DNA of 64,000 bases from Paenibacillus_E sp964253085 (GCF_964253085.1 NZ_CAXUQH020000001.1:5580001-5644000); one strand, 5' to 3'. Positions 7,517 through 16,241 are shown, counted from the first letter of the stretch. Made by a program: numbers and translations. The notes: generated from the letters alone by a model not told the origin.

Positions 7517-9256
7517 TTACAGCCCCAAGAAATTATAAATAACCTGAGAGGCCTCCGCTCTAGTTCCGACCCCTTGAGGTATAAATAAATTACCCTCTCG
7601 ACCCTCGATAAGATGCAAAGCTCTCGCGTTTCTAACATAAGTCACGGCCCACGGTGATACAGCGTTCTCGTCATCAAAAGCAGATCCCGAATGCATGGCA
7701 GCATCACTGTGCTGCATTCCATAAGCCCGCATGAGCATGGCGACCATTTCTTCTCGTGTAATCGATGCCTGAGGCGCGAAGGCTGTTTCGCTCTTTCCTT
7801 CTACAATTCCTGACTTTACCGCAATGGAAACCTCAGGATAGAACCAGTCCGATACCGATACATCCGAGAAATGGATGTTTCCTTTGTCAGTTAAATGAAG
7901 AGCTCTCACCAGTAGGGCCGTGAATTCAGCCCGAGTAACCTTCCGCTCTGGCTCAAAATCCGAGTTGCTTGTTCCAGATAAAATATGTTTAGCAGCAAGT
8001 TCGGTAATAACATTCTTCGCCCAATGAACATTTGGAACATCCTCAAACGTTTTCGTATATTCTAAGGCTGCATATTTACTAAAATGATAGATGTCAGCTG
8101 AAACTTCACCGTTTGCGTAGGTCCCCCCTATAAACTCAAGCGTTCCGTCATCCGCTATGTAATAAATGGAGATCAACTTGGCATTTAAGGAAGGATCTAC
8201 TTTTAATCGCAAAGTGATTGGCTTTGTGAAAGTTGTCAAGGAAGTGATCTGATTGTCACCTGTGATTAATTGCAAACTGAATTCGTATACGTTGCCAGAC
8301 GATTTTAAACCAACGTTCTGGGATTGCTTGCCCAGGTCTATCAGAGTGTCGGCTTCACTGATAGACAGCGGATTCATAGTGAATACGAGCTTACTTTTAT
8401 TTAATTGTTCCTCGGATAAATTTCCTCTTAGCTGAAGCAATACCTCGGGAGGAAGCTCCACACTAAGATTCTCCTTCTTGATCTCTAGACGGGTCTGGGG
8501 ATCCGTACCAATCCGATTCACCGCTATATTCACTTTATTGGCAGTAGTCGGAAGCTCTACGGTTTTTTTGCCTTGACCATCGTCCGTAATCTTTATCGGT
8601 TCAGTGATAGGATCGGTATTACCGCTTGAGTTTGAGTTACCATTACCATTACCATTACCGTTACCGTTACCGTTACCATTACCATTACCATTACCATTAC
8701 CATTACCATTACCATTACCATTACCATTACCGTTACCGTTACCGTTACCGTTACCGTTACCGCTATTCACAACGCTAATGCTTTTCTGAGCGCCACCAAC
8801 TGCCTCGAAAGAATTCAATTGGGAATCCACTAAGATAATTTTGTCAAGCATGATGTCGGCTGTTCCAGCTGTTAGTCCTGTAAAGGTAAGTGTATATAGG
8901 CTACTATCCCCATCTAATCCACGATTAGCCCCTATGCTTGTACGCGCGAGCTGAAGCTGATTGCCTTTAATGATAGGGGGGACTGTAAAGCCTCCGGATA
9001 CATCGCTTACGGCAGACATAAATTGAAGCTTTGTCGAATCATAAGTAAGGTTTAGCTCATAGGCATATAAATCATTCAGTTGCAATCCTTTGATACTAAC
9101 CTTCAGTTCACTACCAACAGTAGTCGAATCGGAGGTTGTTGTTAATATAAATTGGGGTGAACCTTCAGCATGTGCAGGTGATAGGGGAAGCATACAAATT
9201 GTGTATAAGAACATGATTGCAAGAACTCTACCCATCAAACCTTGTCTTCTAAGCAT
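7517..9256 (-). CDS. Cohesin - Gly/Asn linker - SLH cell-wall anchoring protein (putative scaffoldin)
   Basis: Secreted protein of 579 residues. Order: signal peptide (1-30), cohesin-like domain (about 31-164; VSIKGLQLNDLYAYELNLTY, then TLTFTGLTAGTADIML), Gly-Asn repeat linker (about 165-207), a beta-rich domain of unknown family (215-395), and three SLH domains (about 404-579: FEDVPNVHWAKNVI, FSDVSVSDWFYPEV, FDDENAVSPWAVTYV). SLH triplets bind pyruvylated secondary wall polymers, so this protein should stay on the cell surface and present its cohesin outwards. It follows the dockerin-bearing GH30-like gene by 75 nt. By architecture it matches single-cohesin anchoring scaffoldins of clostridial cellulosomes. 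Partner binding is inferred. Confidence 0.88.
   Translation of the reverse strand: MLRRQGLMGRVLAIMFLYTICMLPLSPAHAEGSPQFILTTTSDSTTVGSELKVSIKGLQLNDLYAYELNLTYDSTKLQFMSAVSDVSGGFTVPPIIKGNQLQLARTSIGANRGLDGDSSLYTLTFTGLTAGTADIMLDKIILVDSQLNSFEAVGGAQKSISVVNSGNGNGNGNGNGNGNGNGNGNGNGNGNGNGNGNGNGNGNGNGNSNSSGNTDPITEPIKITDDGQGKKTVELPTTANKVNIAVNRIGTDPQTRLEIKKENLSVELPPEVLLQLRGNLSEEQLNKSKLVFTMNPLSISEADTLIDLGKQSQNVGLKSSGNVYEFSLQLITGDNQITSLTTFTKPITLRLKVDPSLNAKLISIYYIADDGTLEFIGGTYANGEVSADIYHFSKYAALEYTKTFEDVPNVHWAKNVITELAAKHILSGTSNSDFEPERKVTRAEFTALLVRALHLTDKGNIHFSDVSVSDWFYPEVSIAVKSGIVEGKSETAFAPQASITREEMVAMLMRAYGMQHSDAAMHSGSAFDDENAVSPWAVTYVRNARALHLIEGREGNLFIPQGVGTRAEASQVIYNFLGL
8635..8762 (-). repeat. Hexanucleotide tandem repeat coding for the Gly-Asn linker
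   Basis: About 21 head-to-tail copies of a 6-bp unit, GGTAAT or GGTAAC on the coding strand, with the two codon variants grouped in blocks. A 6-bp unit keeps frame, so copy-number change would alter linker length without breaking the protein. Confidence 0.95.
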
Positions 9257-9283
9257 ACCTTCTTCATCCTCTCCGCCAAAATA

Positions 9284-9316
9284 CCGGAAAGAAGGTAAAT
9301 AGTTACCTTCTTCCGG
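9284..9316 (-). terminator. Hairpin between GH30-like enzyme and SLH anchor genes
   Basis: CCGGAAAGAAGGTAA / TTACCTTCTTCCGG inverted repeat (one bulge) with a 4-nt loop, followed on the minus strand by TATTTTGG. It lies in the 75-bp gap, so the anchor gene may be expressed by readthrough or from its own promoter. Confidence 0.75.
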
Positions 9317-9331
9317 AAATCATTGCTTGCT

Positions 9332-12300
9332 TTAGTAATTTAGGATAAGTCTTGCGATGTACGCAAAGTCGGAGATATCAATCCGCCCGTTATGATTATT
9401 ATCGTAACGCTTAGAGATGCTCCAGTCCGGTGAATCGGAGGTTTTATTGTAATGTTTAGCCAGGAGTCCCAAATCACCGATTGTAGCTTGAGTATGAATC
9501 GAACTATTAAATGCTTGCAGCGCACTGCTAAGCTGCGAGACCGCCTGGTTTACCTGATCTTGCGTAGCTGAGGCATTCAACGCCATCGTTTGTGCATCGC
9601 TTACTACCGACTGCAAGACCGCTTTGGCGCCGTTTGGATATTGTCCCCACAGATTACCTTCCGTGGAATCATTAAGGCTTGCGACTGCCGTTTCAATAGT
9701 ACTATTTAAAGCAGTTTTATCGATTATGTTTGCGGCTATGGTAACGTTATACGTGGAGCCGCTATTCACGGTCGAGACCGTTCCGTTGTCATCGGATACT
9801 TTAACATCTGTCAGGTATACGGAACTAGTGACCGTACTGGACGAAGGAAGTGCCTTAAACTGAAGCTGAAGAAGTTCCTCACTTCCGTACACCGCATTTG
9901 CCACACCTTGAGAGTAAGTCAAAACACGGACATGACCCGGTGCCACAACATGACTGTCAGCGACGGTAACTCCGGTCTTCAAGGATTGAATGCCTTGAAG
10001 CTCGAGCTGGGAGGCATTATAGTTTACGGTTATATCCTGCGCATATACGCTTTGTGTTACGTTTACCAAACCGTAGTTCACATTAAATGACTGGCCTGGA
10101 ATAACATTACTTATACCCGTTAATGTCGCCGAAAACCCTGCCTGACCGATGATGGAAAGTGAATTGACACTTATACTTGCGTTTCCTTTAATAATACTCA
10201 GTACATATTGACCATTCTCATAGGAAATAGTACTGGTAACTCCAAGTGAAGTTAGCGTAGCGTTGTTAGCCAGTAATGCTACTGCTTTGGTTTTCAATGA
10301 TTCTGCGTCATCACCTGTTGCATTCGGAACCGTAATCGTGTTGCCAATTAGATCTGCCGCTTGTTCTACAGCAAGCTGGTCTGCGTCGGCATCTCCAGTT
10401 TCCGCCAATGTCTTCACTAAGGTCACATTAGTGAAAGTCGCTTGCAGATCTGCTGTAGCACTTAAGTTTGTTGCATATAATTGTACTTTTGCATCCTTGA
10501 AGAAATCAGGAGTAAAGGTTGTCGGAACAGTAACACCTGGTTTACTACTCATAATCGTCCAAGTTGAACCACCATTCGTGGAAAAATACCCTTGTGCATC
10601 GTTTCCACTCTTCACAATGCGGAGATAATAGTCTGTGCCACTCAAGCTCGTTTGACCTGTTGTATTTGAATTTGGCGTCGTGCCTGAATTACCCGAACTA
10701 TTAACTTTTATACTTGTACCAACTCTTATTGCATTGATTCTAAAGAACTCACCGCTTGAAGGTTTGCTGATACCAAATCCTACTTGTGTATTATCAGTGA
10801 AACTAGCATCACTGAGGGCTTTATTCACGCTAATCTTCGCTGTAAGTGTCCAGTTGCCATTTGCCGAACCCGGGAATTGCAGCATATTATGGCTATTCGG
10901 GTAATCGGTATCCGATTTGGTTGTGGTAACCGTTGCACTTCCTGCTGCATTATAGGTTACAGCATTCACTGTCGGATTGACTACCTCCCAACCTGCCGGA
11001 AGCCCGCTCGCAAAGTTAATGACCTCACTTGTGCTGAATGCTACTTTGTACGTCTTGATAACAGTTTGGCCTTTAATAAAACGTACAACAGCTGTACCTA
11101 CATTACTGTCAGCCTGCGAAATACTTACTTTTACATCTTTATCATTTGTAGACGCCGTTACTTTTGGGATGGCATTACTTGTTACTGTATAAGCATAATC
11201 CGTCGTAGTGGCATCAAAATTTGCTGGTTGTGCGCCATCGATGAAAATATTATACGATGGTATCACTTCAGGTGTTAACGAAAGCTGATCTGCATAAAGG
11301 ATGTTGGAATCCTTCGCATACATTGCCAAAACAACCTTGGCAGTACCAGCTGGTTCATTATAAGTGAATGGTTGGTTAGGTGTCTCATGCCAGTCAGCCA
11401 CCTTTACATCTACAGGCTGGAAGGAAGTTAAACTGACTGGTCCTCCCTCAAGGATGCGACCAACAAGTTGGCCACTGGCGTTCCAGTAAGCAGGATCTCC
11501 GGCTTCACGAGCTGCATAAGGTTCAGGCATGTCACGTCCATTGATTCGGGTCATGCCCAGCTGATTTCCGGTGCTGTCGTAATAGACCAGTGCGACTTCC
11601 ACGTCACCCGGGTTCTCGGCAGCTATGTCATAGCTCTCCGGACGACTCTTCATGGCAAGAAAGTACCCTTTGAAGTTGTACTTTTCACCCTTGGTCAACT
11701 TACTAGTGACATCCTGCCACAATCCATCATATTGGTCTTGGGCATTGATACGGTTGGCAATCTTACCAGAACCAGCCACCTTTGATGTAGAATTGTTTTT
11801 CAGATAACGGGAAAGGCCCGAATAGCTCTGAATGTTATCCGCTGTTAAAGCAGGTCCTGTGACGGATTGTTCAAATGTTCCCTTATTGTAACGACCCCCA
11901 GACCAATTGTTTGTATTGGAGGCAGTTGTCGTATCAAAATCGCCATTGAGCAGAATGTTGCCCGGAATGGACACCGTCGAGTTGTTCGCTGCCGTACTCC
12001 AGTCGGAGTCATTGGCTCCAAATAGGAAGCGGTCAACGGTAATTGAACCGTTAGTTACGATGTAGAGATCCTTATGGCCATATGCGCTTAAGTCGCCCGT
12101 GTCTACCATGTCCTGATATTTACCGTATCTATCATTGGCAGGCACATAGATATCAGCTACCTGTGTACCTTTGGATAAGATATCAGCTGTGCTGCTCACA
12201 GGTGTTCCTACCGGCAGGACATAGGCTTGAAGATTGCCGCCTTTTGCTGACTTCGTCTGTGCCGTCAGATTTAACAAGTGTCTGCGGACCACACCGCCGT

Positions 12301-14455
12301 TAGCGGAACCATCCGCAAAGTTAAGGTTTTTGTAAGCGAGGTATGTACCATCACCCAAGGTGACAGCCTCGTTGTCACGACCGGCAACTCCTGCTGCGTT
12401 ACCAGGTACGCTGTTGTCATTTGCTTCCGCTTCAAGGGAGGAGAAAATATCGCGTTCGCCATCAAGACCGTTATAAGTGGCAAAAGTGCCTTGTGACGGT
12501 ACAATGGTAACGATGCTAGCCGATGGGATGTCGATAACGAACTTGCCATTATTTACAGGTATCGTTGCCAGCTTCTTCTGATTCTCGCTGCCTGAGGTAC
12601 GGAACACGGTTACACTCGTGGTACCTGCAGGGAAGTCCTTCAGCGTGAATTCCAAGGGCTGGATGCTGTCATCATTTTTGGCGTTGGAGACTGTCATCGC
12701 GAAATCATTATTCATTGGGTTCTTGAAACCGACCACATTGATATCAGTTACAGGTGCACGTGTTACATCAAAACGTACGTCGCCGGGCTTTATAAAGCGG
12801 GAGAAATGGCCATAGCCGTAAAAGCGTTTAAACAAACGGTATTCGCCAGTCAGCGTACTGGTATGTCCTGCCTTCTGCTGTGAATTGTTATTTACAAAGC
12901 GAATCAAATCAGAGCCGTCTGCACCGTTGTTATCCCACATACTCCACCATACGAAGCCGTTGAATCCTGGATTGCTGGTGAACATATTAGTTAGCAGGTT
13001 GGACCAACGCACGGCGTCATTAATGTTCTGATTGCCGTAACGCTGCGTATAAGCACCAGCTGATCCGTCACCGGTATCCTGATTCATGAACTCAGCCTGC
13101 CAGAGTTTATACCTTGTCAGATACTCCGGATACTTGGATCCATCCTTTGTATAATCCAACGGACTTTGGGAAAAGTCACCCGTATGGTACAGCTTCGTTT
13201 CATCCGTTCCAATACCGACTGTACCATACAAGTGAGTGGTAAACGTGTCGAGATACGGATTTTTATCTGATGCATTACCTGGGTCGGTTTCAGAAAATAC
13301 CGTTCCGCCTCTGCTTAGAGATGCACTGAGGTTGGTACCATCTACAGCAGCTAGCTCCGGTATAAAATCAATAATCTTACCAGTTGGATTCTTAATATCG
13401 TAGAGCGCACCGCCTGGCTGCATAGATTTTTTCAGGGTAGGACCGATGTAGCTGTCAATAAGCTCTTGCACATATGCAGCGGTTCCGCCTGCAAGGTCAA
13501 CCTCATTAAAGGGATTGATATCGGTAATGGGAATACCCCACTGCTCCCACATGCCTCGGATATAATTGACGAGATAATCGGCATAAGCCTGGTAGTAAAT
13601 TTTTACTGGCTTACCGTCGATTGTAGCTACGTCCCCGCGAATGATTTTGTTAGGCGTATTGTTCGACGTATTACTCATCCAGTAAGGTACGGTCCACGTG
13701 CAGGCATAGAATTGCTTCACGCCATACTGCATAGCCTGAAGCATCGTCCATACCTGATCGTAGTCGAACAGCTCTTTTCTGGTCCGTGGCGTATTTTTGA
13801 TCACTACAGGATCTTGCCCGGGTGCACTCAAGAGATTGGTTGGGCCTCCATCGTCATTTGCAAGCGGTTGATTCCAAGATGGGTAATCCCATACGAAACC
13901 CTCTACGGGCACCAGCGTACCTGGGTCATGTAACGGCTCGTTAGGCCAAATACTATCGGTATTGCCGTCGTAGAAACGGTCACTTGCTTCAATTTTATAT
14001 CCGTACTGACCGGCTGTCCCCCTCATGGGAATGGGATTTCCCTGGATATCAAAGCCGGGTTTTGTGACATCTGCAGGTAAGCCTGTAACAGGGTTGAAAC
14101 CTGGGCTAGTTGCTGTCGCGTTAGCGGTGGTGAGGCCGCCGTTATCGCCGATGATCACACGTACAATGTCGTGTCCAGTTCCGTCTTTTTCGCTGAATGT
14201 CAGATTCAGCAGATGCCTTACGGTGTCCTGATAGCCAGCTGAAGCTAGCTGCATCATCTGGACGGAATCCGTGTATGCATAGGCGGCACCTAAACCATCC
14301 ATCGTCTGATATTGCGTGTACCAGTTAGCTGTTACTGGAGCAGCACTAACCGCTGCATGAACCGAGGTGGAAACCACCATAGGGGCAATGGCGGATAACA
14401 TCAGGGCGCTAACCAAATTAATTGAAAGCGTCTTTCGCCAGTTATTTATATTCAT
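9332..14455 (-). CDS. GH30-like multidomain glycoside hydrolase with CBMs, cohesin, FIVAR and dockerin
   Basis: Secreted enzyme of 1707 residues. Domains: signal peptide (1-33); GH30-like barrel and beta-domain (about 35-600) with NPFNEVD (acid/base E318) and LWQAEFM (candidate nucleophile E455); a CBM6-like domain (about 672-818, SLEAEAND start); a CBM4/22-like sandwich (835-1065); a cadherin-like domain; a LamG-like region (1155-1340); an Ig-like domain; a cohesin (1437-1570); a FIVAR-like helical pair (1575-1650); and a dockerin (1652-1707). The dockerin's second calcium loop is canonical (DNNHNGRIDISD); the first is degenerate. Likely substrate is xylan, by family and context; the GH30 subfamily is not clear to me. 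Start: AAGGAGG lies 10 nt before the ATG at 14455, and the codons upstream of it are not secretory. Confidence 0.88.
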   Translation of the reverse strand: MNINNWRKTLSINLVSALMLSAIAPMVVSTSVHAAVSAAPVTANWYTQYQTMDGLGAAYAYTDSVQMMQLASAGYQDTVRHLLNLTFSEKDGTGHDIVRVIIGDNGGLTTANATATSPGFNPVTGLPADVTKPGFDIQGNPIPMRGTAGQYGYKIEASDRFYDGNTDSIWPNEPLHDPGTLVPVEGFVWDYPSWNQPLANDDGGPTNLLSAPGQDPVVIKNTPRTRKELFDYDQVWTMLQAMQYGVKQFYACTWTVPYWMSNTSNNTPNKIIRGDVATIDGKPVKIYYQAYADYLVNYIRGMWEQWGIPITDINPFNEVDLAGGTAAYVQELIDSYIGPTLKKSMQPGGALYDIKNPTGKIIDFIPELAAVDGTNLSASLSRGGTVFSETDPGNASDKNPYLDTFTTHLYGTVGIGTDETKLYHTGDFSQSPLDYTKDGSKYPEYLTRYKLWQAEFMNQDTGDGSAGAYTQRYGNQNINDAVRWSNLLTNMFTSNPGFNGFVWWSMWDNNGADGSDLIRFVNNNSQQKAGHTSTLTGEYRLFKRFYGYGHFSRFIKPGDVRFDVTRAPVTDINVVGFKNPMNNDFAMTVSNAKNDDSIQPLEFTLKDFPAGTTSVTVFRTSGSENQKKLATIPVNNGKFVIDIPSASIVTIVPSQGTFATYNGLDGERDIFSSLEAEANDNSVPGNAAGVAGRDNEAVTLGDGTYLAYKNLNFADGSANGGVVRRHLLNLTAQTKSAKGGNLQAYVLPVGTPVSSTADILSKGTQVADIYVPANDRYGKYQDMVDTGDLSAYGHKDLYIVTNGSITVDRFLFGANDSDWSTAANNSTVSIPGNILLNGDFDTTTASNTNNWSGGRYNKGTFEQSVTGPALTADNIQSYSGLSRYLKNNSTSKVAGSGKIANRINAQDQYDGLWQDVTSKLTKGEKYNFKGYFLAMKSRPESYDIAAENPGDVEVALVYYDSTGNQLGMTRINGRDMPEPYAAREAGDPAYWNASGQLVGRILEGGPVSLTSFQPVDVKVADWHETPNQPFTYNEPAGTAKVVLAMYAKDSNILYADQLSLTPEVIPSYNIFIDGAQPANFDATTTDYAYTVTSNAIPKVTASTNDKDVKVSISQADSNVGTAVVRFIKGQTVIKTYKVAFSTSEVINFASGLPAGWEVVNPTVNAVTYNAAGSATVTTTKSDTDYPNSHNMLQFPGSANGNWTLTAKISVNKALSDASFTDNTQVGFGISKPSSGEFFRINAIRVGTSIKVNSSGNSGTTPNSNTTGQTSLSGTDYYLRIVKSGNDAQGYFSTNGGSTWTIMSSKPGVTVPTTFTPDFFKDAKVQLYATNLSATADLQATFTNVTLVKTLAETGDADADQLAVEQAADLIGNTITVPNATGDDAESLKTKAVALLANNATLTSLGVTSTISYENGQYVLSIIKGNASISVNSLSIIGQAGFSATLTGISNVIPGQSFNVNYGLVNVTQSVYAQDITVNYNASQLELQGIQSLKTGVTVADSHVVAPGHVRVLTYSQGVANAVYGSEELLQLQFKALPSSSTVTSSVYLTDVKVSDDNGTVSTVNSGSTYNVTIAANIIDKTALNSTIETAVASLNDSTEGNLWGQYPNGAKAVLQSVVSDAQTMALNASATQDQVNQAVSQLSSALQAFNSSIHTQATIGDLGLLAKHYNKTSDSPDWSISKRYDNNHNGRIDISDFAYIARLILNY

Positions 14456-14479
14456 TTTACATGTTCCTCCTTGTCGAAT

Positions 14480-14493
14480 TGTATACGCTTTCA
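14480..14493. promoter_or_regulatory. cre-like site in the leader of the GH30-like gene
   Basis: Minus-strand TGAAAGCGTATACA matches TGWAARCGYTWNCW at 13 of 14 positions. It lies 25 bp upstream of the start codon, just before the ribosome site, a position suited to roadblock repression by CcpA. Confidence 0.55.
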
Positions 14494-14734
14494 TAGCAAT
14501 GAGATATGTTCCGTACAAATCATTGATGCCATCAGGTAACGAAATAACAGCGCTAGTACTGCGAAGAGTTTTATACCGCGAGCTTGTTGTTATCGCAATA
14601 ATTCTCCTCTCCTTCGAGTCTACGCTTATCACTGCATGCATGGTTAGGATGTTCTCACATCTCACAATGATTCGCTGGATGCTGATGGTGCGGTAGAAGG
14701 CGATTTACAGGAAGCGGGTTCTTTATCGCCTCTG

Positions 14735-14815
14735 CCACCACCAGCCAGCGATCCAACCAATGCAATTAATGTAGCCAATGTTCCCCCTCTTGTATTTCAT
14801 TTATAATGTGTCCTA
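14735..14815 (-). pseudogene. Remnant of a duplicated ABC substrate-binding protein gene (5' end only)
   Basis: On the minus strand this stretch matches the start of the 26050-27363 gene. The shared parts are the leader around ATGAAATACA-GAGGGG and the signal-sequence codons for ALVGSLA, with an exact run of about 21 bases at 14742-14762. The start codon and lipobox cysteine are lost, and the rest of the gene is absent. The copied upstream promoter element (14857-14902) remains, about 400 bp before the GH30-like gene. Confidence 0.7.
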
Positions 14816-14856
14816 CCTGTTACTATAGTACCAACTCGCAAGTAAGTTATATATAT

Positions 14857-14902
14857 GAATGATCCACGAATTGTTATAAAATAGACCGAAAATGCATACA
14901 AC
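14857..14902 (-). promoter_or_regulatory. Conserved promoter-like element, copy B
   Basis: Near-identical to the element at 27441-27485 (shared GATCCACGA, TTATAAAA, AGACCGA, ATGCATACA). Read on the minus strand it contains a TATAA box, with the conserved TGTATGCAT block about 20 bp upstream. It was carried here by the duplication that left the pseudogene beside it, and may now drive the GH30-like gene. Binding by the YesN regulator is inferred. Confidence 0.6.
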
Positions 14903-14998
14903 CTACGGATTCCGCCGTTTTTTCCGACAGCAAATGCGATTTTTTGACTTCTAAATGAAACTGTTTTATTGCTTTCTGAGGTGAATAGTCCGCATTAT

Positions 14999-16075
14999 TT
15001 AGCCCGCCCAATACGGTTTGGAAGTGGTTACTGTCTCACCCGTCATTATCGCCTTCTCGATCATCATACCCAAATAGTGGTCCTGGGAAGCCTCCGCCAA
15101 ACTGTAAAATTCTGGGCCGCCGTTAATATATTCGGCCATCTTCGCCAGACAGCTGGCGATGGCAATTTCATCGTCATACAGCCTGGCTGGAGCAAACGGG
15201 TTCCGGTACAGCCATTGTTCCCCGCAAAGAATTCCTTGAAGGAAATAGCCTTCCGCATTTTCATACTCCCCTCGGTTAATTCGCTTCAAATCCATTTGCA
15301 ATGGAACCGTGTTTTCCTGCTGAATCAGAATCCGATTATCGAAAATTTCTCCTCGCTCTCCCCTTATGGAAAGATGGTTGGAACGAATCCATGATCGATG
15401 CTGGTCTTTGGTAAAGTCATATATCCCCAGCCTGTCTCCGAAATCCAGCCACGCTAGATCCCTTTGCATGGGAATCATCCTGTCTTCTGATGGTGGACCA
15501 CTCCGGGTCGGACCGCTGACCCATTTGGATTCGAAACGCATGGCTTTGATCTTAACCTCCTCAAATGTGATCCCCAGAATCCGGCGGATCAAGCTGACGG
15601 CATGGTACAGTTGGGAAATGGAAACCGTCGTTTCCGAAACAACTCCGAGTTTTCCCGAACGGATCATGGCCAACCGAGCTTCCTGAACTGGATGAAATTG
15701 GTATTGCTCGGCCACCTGCACCCGGGCACCAGTCAATGTCAGTTTGTCGTGTAGAAGTTCTAGTCCCTGCATATCTGGTGCAGGCGGCGTTTCTAGCAAA
15801 ACCGGTATCCCTACCTCCGCTAACTTGAACAAATAGTCCATACTCTGAGAGCCACTTACACACAGCACGAAGAAATCCGGTTGGTCGTGCTTTAAAAGTG
15901 CTTCCAATGATTTGTAGGCTGGAACCCTCCATTTTTCTTCCATCGCTTTCGCTTTGGTTGAATCCCTCACGACCATGCTGCTGATTTGAAACCGTTCCGG
16001 TAACGCTTGGGCGATCCGTAAAAAGTACTGCGCTCGAAAGCCAGCTCCACCGATAATACTGATTCTCACTCCCAT
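14999..16075 (-). CDS. Gfo/Idh/MocA-family oxidoreductase
   Basis: Cytoplasmic NAD(P)-dependent oxidoreductase-like protein of 358 residues. The N-terminal Rossmann segment is ISIIGGAGFRAQYFLRIAQA, with an altered glycine motif. The family feature xExP appears as LLETPPAP near residue 95 in place of the usual EKP, so the catalytic lysine of classical members seems absent. The C-terminal half is an alpha/beta domain. It is the last gene after the YesM/YesN pair, separated from it by 166 nt that hold a cre site and a nested hairpin. A role in uronic acid or sugar conversion is plausible from context only. Confidence 0.8.
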   Translation of the reverse strand: MGVRISIIGGAGFRAQYFLRIAQALPERFQISSMVVRDSTKAKAMEEKWRVPAYKSLEALLKHDQPDFFVLCVSGSQSMDYLFKLAEVGIPVLLETPPAPDMQGLELLHDKLTLTGARVQVAEQYQFHPVQEARLAMIRSGKLGVVSETTVSISQLYHAVSLIRRILGITFEEVKIKAMRFESKWVSGPTRSGPPSEDRMIPMQRDLAWLDFGDRLGIYDFTKDQHRSWIRSNHLSIRGERGEIFDNRILIQQENTVPLQMDLKRINRGEYENAEGYFLQGILCGEQWLYRNPFAPARLYDDEIAIASCLAKMAEYINGGPEFYSLAEASQDHYLGMMIEKAIMTGETVTTSKPYWAG

Positions 16076-16143
16076 TTGACTTTCCCCCTAAATGATTTTA
16101 ATTCGCCCCCCAAAAAAAGACGGAACACGTGTGCATGGACAAA

Positions 16144-16231
16144 GCAGGCCCTTCTCGGCAGTGTTGTTTACCAGGGTAACCAATTGAAAGCGTTACCGAA
16201 AACTGGCATAGACTTCGAGAAGGGCATCTGC
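16144..16231 (-). promoter_or_regulatory. Nested inverted repeats enclosing a near-perfect cre site
   Basis: Outer arms GCCCTTCTCG (16148-16157) and CGAGAAGGGC (16216-16225) pair perfectly, extended by GCAG/CTGC. Inside, GGTAAC and GTTACC form a second stem whose right arm overlaps TGAAAGCGTTACCG (16185-16198), a 13 of 14 match to the CcpA consensus. It lies between the response regulator and oxidoreductase genes, so it could act as terminator, promoter-operator, or both. Confidence 0.6.
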
Positions 16232-16241
16232 GGCAGAGGAG

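Noticed and set aside
7471..7519. Stop-codon readthrough joining the SLH anchor to the cohesin fragment
   Set aside because: The fragment is in the same frame, but a terminator hairpin lies between and the fragment's cohesin is broken, so coincidence is simpler.
8604..8789. Leu-Pro repeat reading frame on the plus strand
   Set aside because: It is the exact antisense of the Gly-Asn linker repeat of the SLH anchor gene and has no ribosome site.
14456..14665. 70-codon N-terminal extension of the GH30-like enzyme
   Set aside because: The extension is not secretory and runs through a cre-like site. AAGGAGG and a proper signal peptide support the start at 14455.
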